A DNA stretch of 64,000 nt from Cafeteria roenbergensis (lineage: Eukaryota; Sar; Bigyra; Bicosoecida; Cafeteriaceae): NCBI GenBank assembly GCA_008330645.1, contig VLTN01000026.1, positions 396,468-460,467 on the forward strand, in the 5' to 3' direction. Positions 19,394-29,561 of the stretch are shown here, in pieces. The stretch's first letter is position 1; every line of letters begins with the position of its first letter. Below the pieces are notes generated by a model that saw only the letters and a program-made list of their open reading frames with translations, ran no database searches and was not told the DNA's origin. The translations under genes were made by a program, and so were the position numbers.

Positions 19394-20000
19394 GGGCGAC
19401 CCCCGGCGCCGCTGCAGCTCCCAGGCGCGTGGCGGCCCGCCGAGCAAGGAGTGTCGGCGCCACGCGTCGGCAGAGCCGCCCGCCCGTTCCCGTCTCGCGG
19501 CAAGCCGATCGCTCCGCCGCTGCAGCCGGGCGCAGCGAGCAGCCGCCGCGCAAGGCCACGGCCCACTCCGCTCTCCACCGGACGTCGAAGGTGAGGCGCG
19601 CTGCCCACGCTGGCGCCTGGGCCTGCTGCCGGAGCCCCCCTCCCCTCCCGCGCGGCGCGGCGCGGCGCGCTACGGGCTCGCAAGGCCACGCGCAGCGAGC
19701 GCTCGAAGACCGCAGATGCCGGCGCGCGCCAGCGCCCCCGCAAGCCGGCTCTCCCGCGCCCGCAAGGGCCGGAAGGAGGGACCTCGCGCGTTGCGTGGGG
19801 TGGGATGGGGGGGCCGGGCGCCGCGCTCCGCCCTCGGGCGCCCTGGCGGCCCCGAGCTCGGAGCTCGGAGCAAAGCCGCCGGCAGATCGACTCGGACTTC
19901 CGTCGCGCGCGCCCGCCGCGCAGCCCGAGCGCAGCGTGCCCCTGTTCACCCGCACCCCGCCGCTTCCGTACCGCTGGCTGCGTGCCGCCGTGCGCAGACA
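19394..20000. promoter_or_regulatory. 607-bp divergent region, phosphate transporter / ATP synthase epsilon
   Basis: It is the intergenic space of a head-to-head pair. It contains a short gcgcggcgcggcgc run near 19650 and several overlapping spurious open frames. No gene or clear promoter motif is recognised. Confidence 0.4.
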
Positions 20001-20402
20001 ATGTCGGGCGCCCCCTCCCGCTTCAGCAGCTTCTGGCGCCGCTCGGGCCTCAACTACCTTGAGATGATCACCGTGGCCTCGACGTCCATGCGCCAGTGCC
20101 TCAAGGAGCCCCTGCGCACCGAGGCCCTCGGCCGCACCTCCTACGCCTTCAGGGAGTTCAAGTTCGAGAACGGCGTCGAGCAGCCCCCTGGTGAGACCAG
20201 TCGGCGCCGCCCGCGCGGGGTTCGAGCAGTTGGCCAGGTCGTTCGCCGGTCTTTCCCGCCCCGCCCTCGCGCCAAGGTCCTGGACGGGAAGATGCAGACG
20301 CGCCGTGAATCTGCGCCCCGCTGTCAAACTGCGAGCCCCCTTTTGTCACCGCCCACCTTTGCAGAGACGGTGTCGAACATGCCCGATGCGGAGCGCGACT
20401 GA
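20001..20402 (+). CDS. ATP5F1E: mitochondrial F1F0-ATP synthase epsilon subunit
   Basis: Two exons, 20001-20190 and 20365-20402, with intron GTGAGA...TTGCAG; 75 residues. This small subunit sits in the central stalk of mitochondrial ATP synthase (it is not the bacterial epsilon, which equals mitochondrial delta). The signature is FWRRSGLNYLEMI near the N-terminus, followed by RQCLKEPLRTEALGR, matching the conserved FWR.AG..Y and LKEP.(K/R)(T/A)EA pattern. A short C-terminal segment (YAFREFKFENG) and a brief tail follow. Length is typical of the family (50-75). The 174-bp intron is a multiple of three without stops, so intron retention would yield a longer but still open protein; the second exon contributes only 12 residues. 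Confidence 0.88.
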   Translation: MSGAPSRFSSFWRRSGLNYLEMITVASTSMRQCLKEPLRTEALGRTSYAFREFKFENGVEQPPGETSRRRPRGVRAVGQVVRRSFPPRPRAKVLDGKMQTRRESAPRCQTASPLLSPPTFAETVSNMPDAERD

Positions 20403-20632
20403 GACTGGCGGAAAGTCGCGCCAGCCAGGCCAGCAATGCCCGCAAGCGGCGGATTTCCTCTCCCTGATGGTTCTTCCGAGGCCGCCTGCAAGCGGTGCGG
20501 CTGGGGTCTTGCGTGGGCCACGCGGGCCAATGGTCCAACCACTGTGACGCTTTTTTTCTTTCTCTCTGTCAGCGTCTTGAGGGCCAGCTCACGCATCACA
20601 CGCTCGCGACACACGCCCGCGCTCGCACTCTC

Positions 20633-21534
20633 TCACCCCATGTCCACGTTGTCATCATCGTCCTCGTCGACATCGCCGTCGTCGTCCTGGTCCCGCCCTG
20701 GACTGTCCTGGCCCTCATCGCTTGCAGCAGCCAGGCCGATGCTCTCGCCCGCAGGGCCCCCCGCAGCGGCTCCTGCACCCTGGGGGAGCCAAAACCCGCG
20801 GCCGGCGCCCGCTGCCTCGCTTGCGGCGCCATCACCCGCGCCGATCGCGTCCGTGAAGTACTGGAACACGTCGGCAAGCGTCACCACGCCCACAGGTCTG
20901 CCCTCCGCGTCCACGCCCACGAGCCGAGATACACGCGTCGCAGCGAAGGTGTCCACGACGCGCCGCACGCTGTCCTGCGCGCAACAGGTCCTGACGCTGT
21001 GCACGCCATCGGAGGCCCCCAGCTGGGCCCTGCGCGTTGCCCCCACCGGCGCGGACAGGGCCCCCAGCGACGGGTCTGTGGCGAGGAAGAGCACGTCCTC
21101 GCGACCCCATACGTCCACCAGGCGCCCCGCGGGGCCCGCCTCCACCAGCGGCACGCAGGACACGCGGTGTGCCGCCAGCAGGCCCAGCACGTCCGCCAGG
21201 GGGGTGTCCACTCTGGCCGTAACCAGCTGCCGCCCGGCCGCCGCCCACGTGCCCATGCCCGCGGCAGCCACGGACTCGCTCAGCACCCCCGCGTCGCTCC
21301 CCGGCGCGGCGCGCCCCCCGCCCCCCGCCCACACAGCGTCTGTGTCGAGGGAGAAGCGCTCCACCATGGCGTGCAGGAGCGACCGGTGAGTCAGCACGCC
21401 CAGCACGGTGGCGGCGGCGGGCGTGTCCTCCAAGCGGCCCTCGCGCCGGGACAGCGCCACCCGCCGACCAGCTGCTGCTGGGAGCGACACGGCGGCGCCG
21501 GAGCCAGCGGCGGCGGTGCCGGTGCCAGCGCCAG

Positions 21535-21565
<31 letters not shown>

Positions 21566-22802
21566 GCCGCCGCCGCCGCCGCCGCTTGCGTTGTTGCTGC
21601 TGCTGATGCCGGCGGCGGGCGCCGGCGCGGAGGCCGGCTTGGGCGGCCGGACCATGCCCGCTGCGAGCAGCAGCCGCACCCCGGGGTCGGGCTCCGCCTC
21701 CCACGGCTCCGGGGACTGGGAAACTACGCTACCAGTGCCGCTGGCACCACCTCCGCCGAGCACTGCCGCGTGATGCCGGGGGCCAAGCGAGGCAGCAGCC
21801 GCCGCTGCGGCCGTCGCTTTGGCCGCCGCGCCGGAAGCTGCGCGCTCCGCCTGCCTGGTCTCCGCAGCGCGCTTGAGGGCGGCGTCGTGCTTCGCCATCG
21901 GATCGCCCCGCACTTTTGAGGTGGCCGCCGCCGCATCGCACACGGCGGAGGCGTCCCCTCGCGCCCAGTCCGTCTCCCGCGGCACCACAGCCACGCGGTG
22001 GATGCGGTGCCGGCGCAGGAGGAGGCATGCCTCCAGCAGCGACGCGTCCGGGCGAACCTGCACAAGCCCGGCCGGGAAGGGGAAGGGCGCCGCGGCGCTG
22101 CCGCCGATGCCCGCAGCCGTCACCTCAAGGGGCACCGCTCCCGCCACCGCAGCGTCGCGCGCGGCCGGCCCCGACGGGGGCCGCTGCGTGTGCTCCGCGA
22201 GCCGGCGGGCCTGTTCGGCCTTCCACGCGGCAAGCGTGTTCCCGGACAGCGCGTCCGCCGCGGCGCCGGCCCGGTGGTACTGGAGCATCATCTGAATGAA
22301 GTCCGTCACGGTCACCATGCCGGCGAAGCAGCCTCGGGCACTGTCCCACAGCGGCGCCGCCGTGCACTCGTGCTCCACAAGCGCGAAAAAAGCCAGACGC
22401 ACGGGAAGTCCGACGTCAAACACGACGACCTGCGGCTCAGCGGCGAGCGGGAAGGCGGCAGGGCAGCAGCGTTGGCAGCCGGCTGAACACCCGCCCCACG
22501 AGCCGGGTCTGGCATGGACATAGGCGCGCAGGCCAGTAGTCAGGCGCGCACGCCGAAGTGCGCGTGCAGGCGGTCCCGGCAAGCCCGACGGCCAGCATGC
22601 GGGACGGGGCGCAGGGAATTGCGTCGCCTGTGCTGCATGAGCGCGCCCCCGCACCCAGTCGAGCTGCTGGCGGGAGCAGGCCCGTCCGCTGCACCACCCA
22701 AGCGACACTGACCTTGCCGGAGTGGGGAAGCGCGTCGTAGCACGTCGTGCTCCTCAGGAGCTCGGCGACCAGCTCTCTGGGAGTCGCGCGGACGGCGGCC
22801 AT
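20633..22802 (-). CDS. SNF4: AMPK/SNF1 complex gamma subunit (four CBS motifs)
   Basis: Reverse strand, exons 22802-22713 and 22429-20633, intron GTCAGT...CCGCAG; 628 residues. The first exon ends LLRSTTCYDALPHSGK and the second begins VVVFDVGLPVRLAFFALVE, rebuilding the start of the gamma-subunit first CBS domain. HECTAAPLWDSARGCFAGMVTVTDFIQMM follows in two pieces either side of the Trp-Asp. Further CBS segments are HRIHRVAVVPRE, TVLGVLTHRSLLHAMVERF, HRVSCVPLVEAG and RVSRLVGVDAEGRPVGVVTLADVFQY, giving two Bateman modules that bind AMP/ATP. Between the second and third CBS strands lies a long low-complexity insert with Gly7 and Ser9 runs, encoded by a CTG/CCG trinucleotide tract near 21535-21590. 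The tail is very acidic (DDDGDVDEDDDD). The role is energy sensing by the SNF1/AMPK kinase. Confidence 0.88.
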
Positions 22803-23096
22803 GCCGCGCTTGCCAGGGCTGCGAGCGCCCGCCTCCGGAAGGTCGCCCTCACGAGCCGGGGCCTGGAGCCCGGTATCCAGGAGCAGATGCGTACCTCGGG
22901 GCTGGGGCTCTGGTTCCCGTCCAGACGGGCCGGCGTGCGCAGGCGCCCTGCTGCAGGGCGGCCAAAGCTTGATTTCTGGCTTTTCTTTTGCACGGGTCAC
23001 TGGCTCGCTTGCTCTGCCGGCAGCACCCTCCACAGGCGGCGCGGTCCCTGCTCCGAGCACTCGAGACACGGGACACCGACACTTTTCGGAACCCCT
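22803..23096. promoter_or_regulatory. 294-bp divergent promoter region, AMPK gamma / kinase-like gene
   Basis: It is the space between the ATG codons of two head-to-head genes. The downstream gene's frame is open back to 22722, overlapping the first AMPK gamma exon on the other strand, but that extension lacks support. No specific motif is seen. Confidence 0.4.
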
Positions 23097-25928
23097 ATGG
23101 CTACCTTTGTGCTGGTTGTGCACCCGAGCCTGACGGCCGATCCTGCCTTGGTCCAGGGTCAGGAAACAACGGTGGAAAACTTCACGACGCCTTTGCAGCT
23201 TGTATCCGACCTTATCAGCCGCGGGAGGGTGGCGCCAGGGACAGCCCGCCTGGTCATGCGAGTGGATATAGGCAATGGCGCGATAGAGGTTCCGGAGCCA
23301 GCAAAGGAGCGGCCCCTGCTTGAGCCGATTGGCCGGGCAGACTGGGCAAGAGTGATGATCGTTCCTGAAGACTCGCCTGCCCCGGCGGGCCCAGCGGCCT
23401 GCGCCTCGTCCGGGCTTGTTCGCGTGAAAGGAGCGCATGAGTTCTCCACCTTCTATTCGGATGTGCACACTGTGTCAGGTTCCGCTGTGAGTCTCACGGG
23501 GACCAGCGTCAGATTTGAGACTATCAAGCAGCTCAGCGAAGTTATCCCAGGTGGGAGCGACAGCCTCGCGAGCGGTGGCCTGCCGTACTTTGGCACGGTG
23601 CTGCCATGTGACGCGGTGGGGGCGTCTAGCTCGGGAGCGCTTTCAGCTGGCGCTCCGGCGGCGGCAGCAGCGGCAGCGACATCCGCGGCGGCGGCAGCGA
23701 CATCCGCGGCGGCGGCAGCGACATCCGCGGCGGCGGCTGCGGCGGCCCGAGGTCCGGCTCCCTGCGAGTCCCAAGGGGTTTCAGCTCCGCATGCCGGTCT
23801 GCTGGTGAAGAAAACTCCCATACAGTGCGTGACGCGGCGGAGCAAGCGTGACCCTGAAACGGGGTGCTGGAACCCGGTCAGCGAGGACGCTGTGCTTGAC
23901 ACGCTCGTTCACCGGTACCTGACCGACTCCATGGCGCACGAGGGGATGGAGGCGTTCGCGCGCCCGGTGCCCCGGCTGCTGAGTTCCAGCGTCGACGCAA
24001 GGGACTGGCACGCGCTCCAGACAAGCCCCCTTGAGGCGCGGAACGACCTCATTGTGGCGTCGGAATTCTCGGCCGGCGGAGACCTGTTCGACGCGGTGAA
24101 CGACCTGGCCGCAGTAAGGGCCAACGGCCTGCTCCGCACCATGAGCCCGTTTGCGCTGCGGGACCTGACTGCAGACCTTCTTGCAGCCGTGGCCACGCTT
24201 CACCGCTGGGGCATCGCTCACAGAGACATATCGCCGGAGAACGTCCTGCTGTCCGTGCCCCTGCCTGAGGTCGCCGGTTTGTCGGTCGTCTGGAGCCTCG
24301 CTGACACGTTCGGCGCTCGAGCGCAAGCGGCTGACATCGTGGCGCTCAGCCTGCAACTGTCCCACGGCCACCACGGCGGCGACGCGCTGGCGGACCCACT
24401 GGCGCCGTTTGGGGCCGTAACGGCTGCAGTGGAGGCTGTGTTCTCCGTCGCCAGCTGTCGCAGCACCGGCGCGCCAGCGGGAGGGGCGGGCGGCTTCGCT
24501 CAGTTGTGGGCGCAGGAGCGACTGGCCGCCGATCGCGCTGCTGCCGCGGCGGCGGCAAATGCGGACTCGACCATCCGCGAAGTATGGGGCTCGTTGCGCA
24601 AGGTGTTCGCCGGATCCCCTGCCGCAGGCCGCGCCGCCGCCATGGCTGCGGCGGTGTGCGCCGCTCGTGCCGCCGTAGCGCGCCGCTCCACCTGGATGAG
24701 CTGGTCGCTGCCCGATGACGACGCCGCGGCGGAGGGCCTTCCGGCGTCCAAGCCGGTAGGCAGGCGGTGCCCGGAAATGGAGCGCGTTCTGGGCGAGCGG
24801 GCAGCGCGAGCTGCTGCGGCGGCTGTTGCGAGCAGCATTCCCAATGTCCAGAGCGAAGGCTGGGCCACGGAAGCTGCGGTGGTGCGGGTCGCATCGCTTC
24901 TCTTCGACGCTGCGGACCGCGCGGCCGTGAGCATGTGCGACGGGCAAGCGGTGCCAGGTGTGGCCGACGAGCTGCCTCGGGCGCAGCTTGCGCGAGTCCT
25001 GACCCAAGCCGTCCAGGGCGTGATCGACGCAAGCCGGAGCAGTCCTGACGCAGCGCCCCCTCGCGAGCTGCTCATGCTGATGGCCGGGCTTGCGGCGTCC
25101 GGCGCATGCGCTGGTCGGATCCAGTTCCGTCTGTGCGACTTTGGCATGGCGGGCGACATGTGGGCCGTGGACACTGAGGCCGCGCTGCCCGCAGAGACGA
25201 GGGAGTTTGGAAAGCCGTGGTTCGCGCCGAGGGAGCTGCGAGACATGTCGACGCACACGGCGCTGGTGGACGAGTACGGGGTTGGAACAACCGTGGTATG
25301 GGCAGCGGCCGGTGGGGGCAATGCCCCACCGGCGGTATGCGAACGGAGCGACGAAGTGTCGCCGCGTGCCTACGGCGCGGCGCATCTTGCGCACCGGGCC
25401 AGATACGTGCCGTGGGAAGCCACGGCGTGGACGACCAAGGGGGGAATCTGGGACGTGCTGTGCGGCCTCGTAGAGGTGCGAGAGAGCCACCGGCTCCATG
25501 CCTGTCTGGCCCTCGGTCACCCAGCCTTGCTGACCGCGGACGTCTTCGGCGGCGGCGCTTGCTCCCATGAGGACCTGTCGGGGTCCTTCTTCTCGGCCGG
25601 CTGCCCTGCAAGCGCTTCCGAGCGCGCCTTGCTCGCCGCCGAGCACATTCGGCACATCGAGAGAGGGTTGCAGCGCGCGGCGGCCAAGCCGTCGCCTGGC
25701 GAGTCAGCCATGGATGCAATTCGCGCCGCAGCCGCGGCCCAGCCCGGCGGCGCCGAGCTGCTCCAGCCGTCGACCGGTGCGTTCCGGTGCGGGCACGACT
25801 GCCCTGCATCGGCGGCAAGCACACTGGTGCAGCTGCAGGGTGCGATTGAATCCAACCACCGCCGCGCGTTTTACCTTCGCGAGCTCCCCTTGACGGCGCC
25901 AGGCGCGTGGTGGGGCGCAAAGGCGTAG
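23097..25928 (+). CDS. atypical protein-kinase-like protein with a large insert in the catalytic domain
   Basis: An intronless gene of 943 residues from ATG 23097. The first 180 residues (MATFVLVVHPSLTADP...) match no domain I know. A poly-Ala segment made of ATSAAAA repeats follows. The kinase part has LIVASEFSAGGDLFDAV (hinge), LRDLTADLLAAVATLHRWG, and the catalytic loop HRDISPENVLL (Asp377, Asn382). The DFG motif (CDFGMAG) comes only at residue 681; the usual spacing from HRD is about 18 residues, so roughly 280 Ala-rich residues are inserted. After DFG come KPWFAPRE (APE-like) and DEYGVGTTV (DxWSxG-like). The glycine loop and the beta-3 Lys are not obvious, so the N-lobe is divergent and activity is uncertain. 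No stop codon or GTGAG-YGCAG pair in phase was noticed that would turn the insert into an intron. Confidence 0.72.
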   Translation: MATFVLVVHPSLTADPALVQGQETTVENFTTPLQLVSDLISRGRVAPGTARLVMRVDIGNGAIEVPEPAKERPLLEPIGRADWARVMIVPEDSPAPAGPAACASSGLVRVKGAHEFSTFYSDVHTVSGSAVSLTGTSVRFETIKQLSEVIPGGSDSLASGGLPYFGTVLPCDAVGASSSGALSAGAPAAAAAAATSAAAAATSAAAAATSAAAAAAARGPAPCESQGVSAPHAGLLVKKTPIQCVTRRSKRDPETGCWNPVSEDAVLDTLVHRYLTDSMAHEGMEAFARPVPRLLSSSVDARDWHALQTSPLEARNDLIVASEFSAGGDLFDAVNDLAAVRANGLLRTMSPFALRDLTADLLAAVATLHRWGIAHRDISPENVLLSVPLPEVAGLSVVWSLADTFGARAQAADIVALSLQLSHGHHGGDALADPLAPFGAVTAAVEAVFSVASCRSTGAPAGGAGGFAQLWAQERLAADRAAAAAAANADSTIREVWGSLRKVFAGSPAAGRAAAMAAAVCAARAAVARRSTWMSWSLPDDDAAAEGLPASKPVGRRCPEMERVLGERAARAAAAAVASSIPNVQSEGWATEAAVVRVASLLFDAADRAAVSMCDGQAVPGVADELPRAQLARVLTQAVQGVIDASRSSPDAAPPRELLMLMAGLAASGACAGRIQFRLCDFGMAGDMWAVDTEAALPAETREFGKPWFAPRELRDMSTHTALVDEYGVGTTVVWAAAGGGNAPPAVCERSDEVSPRAYGAAHLAHRARYVPWEATAWTTKGGIWDVLCGLVEVRESHRLHACLALGHPALLTADVFGGGACSHEDLSGSFFSAGCPASASERALLAAEHIRHIERGLQRAAAKPSPGESAMDAIRAAAAAQPGGAELLQPSTGAFRCGHDCPASAASTLVQLQGAIESNHRRAFYLRELPLTAPGAWWGAKA

Positions 25929-26380
25929 CCTGCGGCGTTTCTCCCCTCCCCGTGGCACGGCTTCGAGCGACAGGTTTCCCAGTGTGCTGCGTGTGGGCGG
26001 TGGCCAGGGCTCCTCCTCGGCGCTCAGGAGCCCGGCCCGTGTCGTGCATGTGCGGCAGCAAATCGTGATTCGATTGAATTGCAGTCGCGCCTCCTTGCCG
26101 GCGGCCCTCGAAGATCCAAGCGAATGAAAATGACCCGGCGGCGTGCGCAGCTCGCCTTGGAAGAGGCGCAGCGAAAGGTCCATTCGCACGAACTGCACTC
26201 GTGGACCGGTTTCGCGCCGTCGGCGTCCGCAGAGGGCGCCGAATCCCGGCCCCGAGACGCGGCTCGACTCGCGAGACCTGGCGCGGCAGAGCGGGGTGGC
26301 GCATTTCGCACGCACGCGGACGGCGCGCCACCTCCCCACCGCCGGCTGCCGCGTCCGGGGCCCGACACTCCGCAGAAGGC
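25929..26380. other. intergenic region upstream of the GH30 gene
   Basis: Presumed 3' end of the kinase-like gene and promoter of the glucosylceramidase-like gene. A relatively AT-rich patch (about 26060-26075, aatcgtgattcgattgaatt) stands out in GC-rich DNA. No gene is supported. Confidence 0.4.
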
Positions 26381-28105
26381 ATGACCAAGACCGCGCCCGC
26401 ATGGAGGTGGCCGACCGCCTTGGCGCTGCTGGCGCTCGCGGCGGTTGCAGTCGCATCGCTGCCCGCAGTTCCCCCGCGCGAACCAATCGCCGCCCCAGGC
26501 GCCGCCCCGCCCCAGGGGCTGATGCTGGTCACCCAGACGGCGGCGAACACGTCGCAGCGGCTCACGCCGATGCCCCCGCGTGCCTTCGTGAAGGGGGGCG
26601 CCGCGCCTGGCGTGGCCACGCTCACAGTGGACAGATCTGCGACCGCGCAGACCATTGTCGGGTTCGGCGGCGCGTTCACCGGGTCGTCGGCCTGGCTCTA
26701 TGCGCAGATGAACGCGACGATGAAGGCCCAGTTCATCAGCATGTACTTCGGGCGGGCGCAGGGAATCGGCTACACGCTCGGGCGCGTGCCCATGGGGAGC
26801 GCCGATTTTGCAGTGCAGCCGAGCGTGAGCTACGCCATGGTGGCCAACGACACCGACCTGGAGTTCTTCTCCATCGACGTGGAGCGCGCCTGGAAGCTCC
26901 CCCTCATCGCCGACGCGTCGGCGGCCGTGCAGGCCGCGTCGGCAAGCAGCGGCCGCGTGCGCGGAGGCGCCTCCGGGCAGGCTCTGGGCCTGGTGGCCTC
27001 GCCGTGGTCCCCGCCCGCCTGGATGAAGACGAACAAGCAGATGATCTGCGACCTGTGGTCCATCGTGACGGGCTGCCAGATCGAGGACAGCGACGCGGTC
27101 AAGGCAGTCTACGCCAATTACTTTGTCAAGACGGCGCAGGCCTACCGGCAGGCGGGCGCCCCCATCCGCTGGTTCACCCCCCAGAACGAGCCGGGTGTGA
27201 AGCCCTTCACGTACGAGGGCTCGGAGATGAACGCGGAGCAGCAGACCGACTTCATCGAGCGGCACCTCGGCCCCGCCCTGGCGACGCTTCCCGCCGCCGA
27301 GCGACCCGGAATCCTCGTCTATGACTGGAACAAGAACAGCGACTACGTGCAGTTCGCCGGCACCGTCTACAACAACTCGGCCGCCAGCCAGTACGTGGAG
27401 GGGTCCGCCGTGCACTGGTACGACGGCGACCACTTCGACTCCCTCAGCCAGGTGCACGCGCTCGCGCCCGGCAAGATCATCCTCGCCACCGAGGCCACGG
27501 CGCGGAACGACGTCGACAAGGCCTGGGAGGGGGGCTCGTGGTCCATCGGCGAGCACTACCTGCACGACCTGCTGGGGGACCTCAACAACCACGTCACCGG
27601 CTTCATCCACTGGAACCTAGCTCTCAAGGACGACGGCGGGCCGCTTCACGTGGGCCCCATTGTGGGGCTTCCCATCTTCGGCTCCGATGCGCCCGTCATC
27701 GTGGACGTGCCGGGCAGCCCGCCGCTGCAGGCGGACGTCTCCGCGGAGCAGGCCGACGCCGTGCTCGCCCGGGCTGGGCAGCCGCCGCTGCCCGGCCGCG
27801 GCCGCGGCCGCGCCCCCCGCTCGGCGGGAGAGCAGCGTATCATGGCCCAGGTGTCCTACTGGTACGTCGGCCACGTGTCCCGGTACGCGCTCCCCGGCTC
27901 CGTGGTGCTGGGCACCGCGCTCAGCTCTGTTCCGGACGGCGTGGAGGCCACGGCGGTCGAGCTGCCAGGGGGCGCCGGCGTCGTCGTCGTCGTTCTCAAC
28001 ACCACCCCCGCGCCTGTCGTTCTGGACGTCGTGGATGCCGCCAACGGCATGCACGGCAACGTCACCGTGCCGGGCAACGCAGCCCAGACTCTTCGCTTCG
28101 CATGA
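26381..28105 (+). CDS. secreted GH30 glycosidase, glucosylceramidase-like
   Basis: An intronless gene of 574 residues. The N-terminal hydrophobic segment (WPTALALLALAAVAVASL) is a signal peptide or anchor. The GH30 (beta/alpha)8 barrel shows QTIVGFGGAFTGSSAW near the start, GRVPMGSADFA, SPWSPPAWMKTN, acid/base Glu270 in TPQNEPG, HWYDGDHFD, nucleophile Glu371 in ILATEATA, and GFIHWNLALKDDGGP. The two catalytic Glu are 101 residues apart, close to the spacing in lysosomal glucocerebrosidase. The C-terminal beta-sandwich (SRYALPGSVVLG, VVVVLNTTPAPVVLDV) completes the fold. A spacer rich in Arg/Gly/Pro (near 27790-27830) interrupts it. The family predicts hydrolysis of glucosylceramide or a related beta-glucoside in an acidic or extracellular compartment. 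Confidence 0.92.
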   Translation: MTKTAPAWRWPTALALLALAAVAVASLPAVPPREPIAAPGAAPPQGLMLVTQTAANTSQRLTPMPPRAFVKGGAAPGVATLTVDRSATAQTIVGFGGAFTGSSAWLYAQMNATMKAQFISMYFGRAQGIGYTLGRVPMGSADFAVQPSVSYAMVANDTDLEFFSIDVERAWKLPLIADASAAVQAASASSGRVRGGASGQALGLVASPWSPPAWMKTNKQMICDLWSIVTGCQIEDSDAVKAVYANYFVKTAQAYRQAGAPIRWFTPQNEPGVKPFTYEGSEMNAEQQTDFIERHLGPALATLPAAERPGILVYDWNKNSDYVQFAGTVYNNSAASQYVEGSAVHWYDGDHFDSLSQVHALAPGKIILATEATARNDVDKAWEGGSWSIGEHYLHDLLGDLNNHVTGFIHWNLALKDDGGPLHVGPIVGLPIFGSDAPVIVDVPGSPPLQADVSAEQADAVLARAGQPPLPGRGRGRAPRSAGEQRIMAQVSYWYVGHVSRYALPGSVVLGTALSSVPDGVEATAVELPGGAGVVVVVLNTTPAPVVLDVVDAANGMHGNVTVPGNAAQTLRFA

Positions 28106-28570
28106 GCGGGGTTGCGTCGGCGGCGCAACAGCCTTCACCGCGGCCCGCGTGCCGGGCGGCCGGCCGCACTGTACCGGCGCCGCTCGGTCCACATCGCCCT
28201 GCCGACGCCCTCCACCGCCCACCGCCAGCGCCGCTGGCTCTGCCCCGCGTCATGTGTGCCGCTGGCTGCGTGTCGCTGGCTGCGTGTCACTGGATGTGTG
28301 TCACTGGATGTGTGTCGCAGGCTGTGTGGCACTCGAGCCCAACCCCCGCCCTTGCATGTGGCATCACGGCGCCTGTGGCAACACGGCTTCCAAGGCAACA
28401 AGCAGCAACAGCGGCATCACGCAAGGCACGCAAACACGCGACGGGGAGTCAGCCACGCGCTGTACAGCGCGCGCTCGCGGCGCAGCCTGGGGCCCCGCGC
28501 ACGGCGTCCCAGCCCGCACTTCGCACGCGAGAGCTCAACAGCGGGCCCGCAAGCGCGCGGCCTGAGGGCT
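28106..28570. other. convergent intergenic region with a short tandem repeat
   Basis: It lies between the GH30 stop and the stop of the reverse-strand beta-helix gene. Positions 28261-28330 hold five copies of a 14-bp unit (gctggctgcgtgtc and variants actggatgtgtgtc). No gene is seen. Confidence 0.6.
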
Positions 28571-29420
28571 TCAGACGGCGGAGATGGTCTCGACCCCCGG
28601 GTGCGTTCCGATGTGCCCGTCCCTGCCCACGACCGCAAACGGGGCGACGAGACTGCCGGCCGCGACTCTCGCGCCAGGCCCCACGACGGCGTGGTCGTGC
28701 ACCACAGCCGACGCCCCAACGGACGCCCCGGCGCCGACGCGCACGTGGCTCCCCACCGACTTGGCCGACACGGACGCCCCCGCCCCCACGACGGAGCCGT
28801 CCCCGACCGACGCGCCAGCAGCGCCGGTCCCGGCAGCGCAGGCCACTGCCGCTCCCCGCAGCACTGACACCCCGCGGCCGATGGAGACGGGGCCCTCGGT
28901 GGCGTCGAGCTTGGCGTGCGGCGCCACAAAGGTCTGCGAGGGGGGATGGCGGGGCGGGATTTGGGTTCCGGTGCCGCGCGTGGGCGCAGCGCAGCGGGCC
29001 AGCGCCGCCCAGCGTCCGCGGCTCCGGCTGCAGCGGCGGCGGCAACGACACGCTCGTGCCCGCACCCTGGCCTGGGTAGCTCGCACAGGGGCGCCTCTCG
29101 CGGGGGCGGGGTCCCGCCAAACGCTCTGGCGCTCGGCTGGGCGCCATCGTGCCGAGCAGCAACCGCCTCACGTTGCCCTGGATGAAAATCCGCTCCGACG
29201 CCACAAGCTCAGTGCTCGTCCCGATGACATTGCCTTGCCTCATTTGCCGAAGGGGCTCGTCCTCCTCGCCCGAGCCCGCGGCGGCTGCGCCAGCTTGCGC
29301 GGCCTCGGGCGGCGCTGCGGCGGTCCTGGCTCGCAGGACGGCCATGGCCCACGGCGACAGCCGAGCGTCCCGCGAGACGGACGCCCCCGCGAGTGCCTTG
29401 TCCCAGTCCTCGTCGGACAT
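28571..29420 (-). CDS. left-handed beta-helix (hexapeptide) protein, dynactin p25/p27-like
   Basis: Reverse strand, exons 29420-29172 and 28933-28571, intron GTGAGG...TCGCAG, 203 residues. The N-terminal 60 residues are acidic and Ala-rich (MSDEDWDKALAG). After the segment SERIFIQGN the second exon begins TFVAPHAKLDATEGPVSIGRGV. It continues with hexapeptide-repeat turns: VGDGSVVGAGASVSAKSVG, VRVGAGASVGASAVV, HDHAVVGPGARVAAG, then SLVAPFAVVGRDG. The order of turns and the closing V.PF.V..G resemble dynactin p25 (DCTN5), a pointed-end subunit that links dynein to cargo. The hexapeptide fold is clear. The dynactin identity is likely but not certain, because gamma-carbonic-anhydrase-like and acyltransferase-like proteins share the fold. 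Confidence 0.7.
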
Positions 29421-29561
29421 GGGGCCGGGGCGGCCCCTGCGGTGGCACGGGGCGCTTGCTGCGCGGCGGCGACATGCCGGGGCAGAGCCGGAACGCTGGT
29501 GGAAGCGGCAACGAGCCGGCACTCGCGCAAGGCTTCGCTCAGTCCGCCTGAGACCAGACCA
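29421..29561. promoter_or_regulatory. 141-bp bidirectional promoter, beta-helix protein / BCKDH E1-beta
   Basis: Only 141 bp separate the two divergent ATG codons, so both promoters and leaders must be compact or shared. No TATA box is visible. Confidence 0.5.

Noticed and set aside
23781-25655. A 624-codon reverse-strand frame opposite the kinase-like gene
   Set aside because: It is antisense to HRD- and DFG-containing coding sequence and shows no domain.
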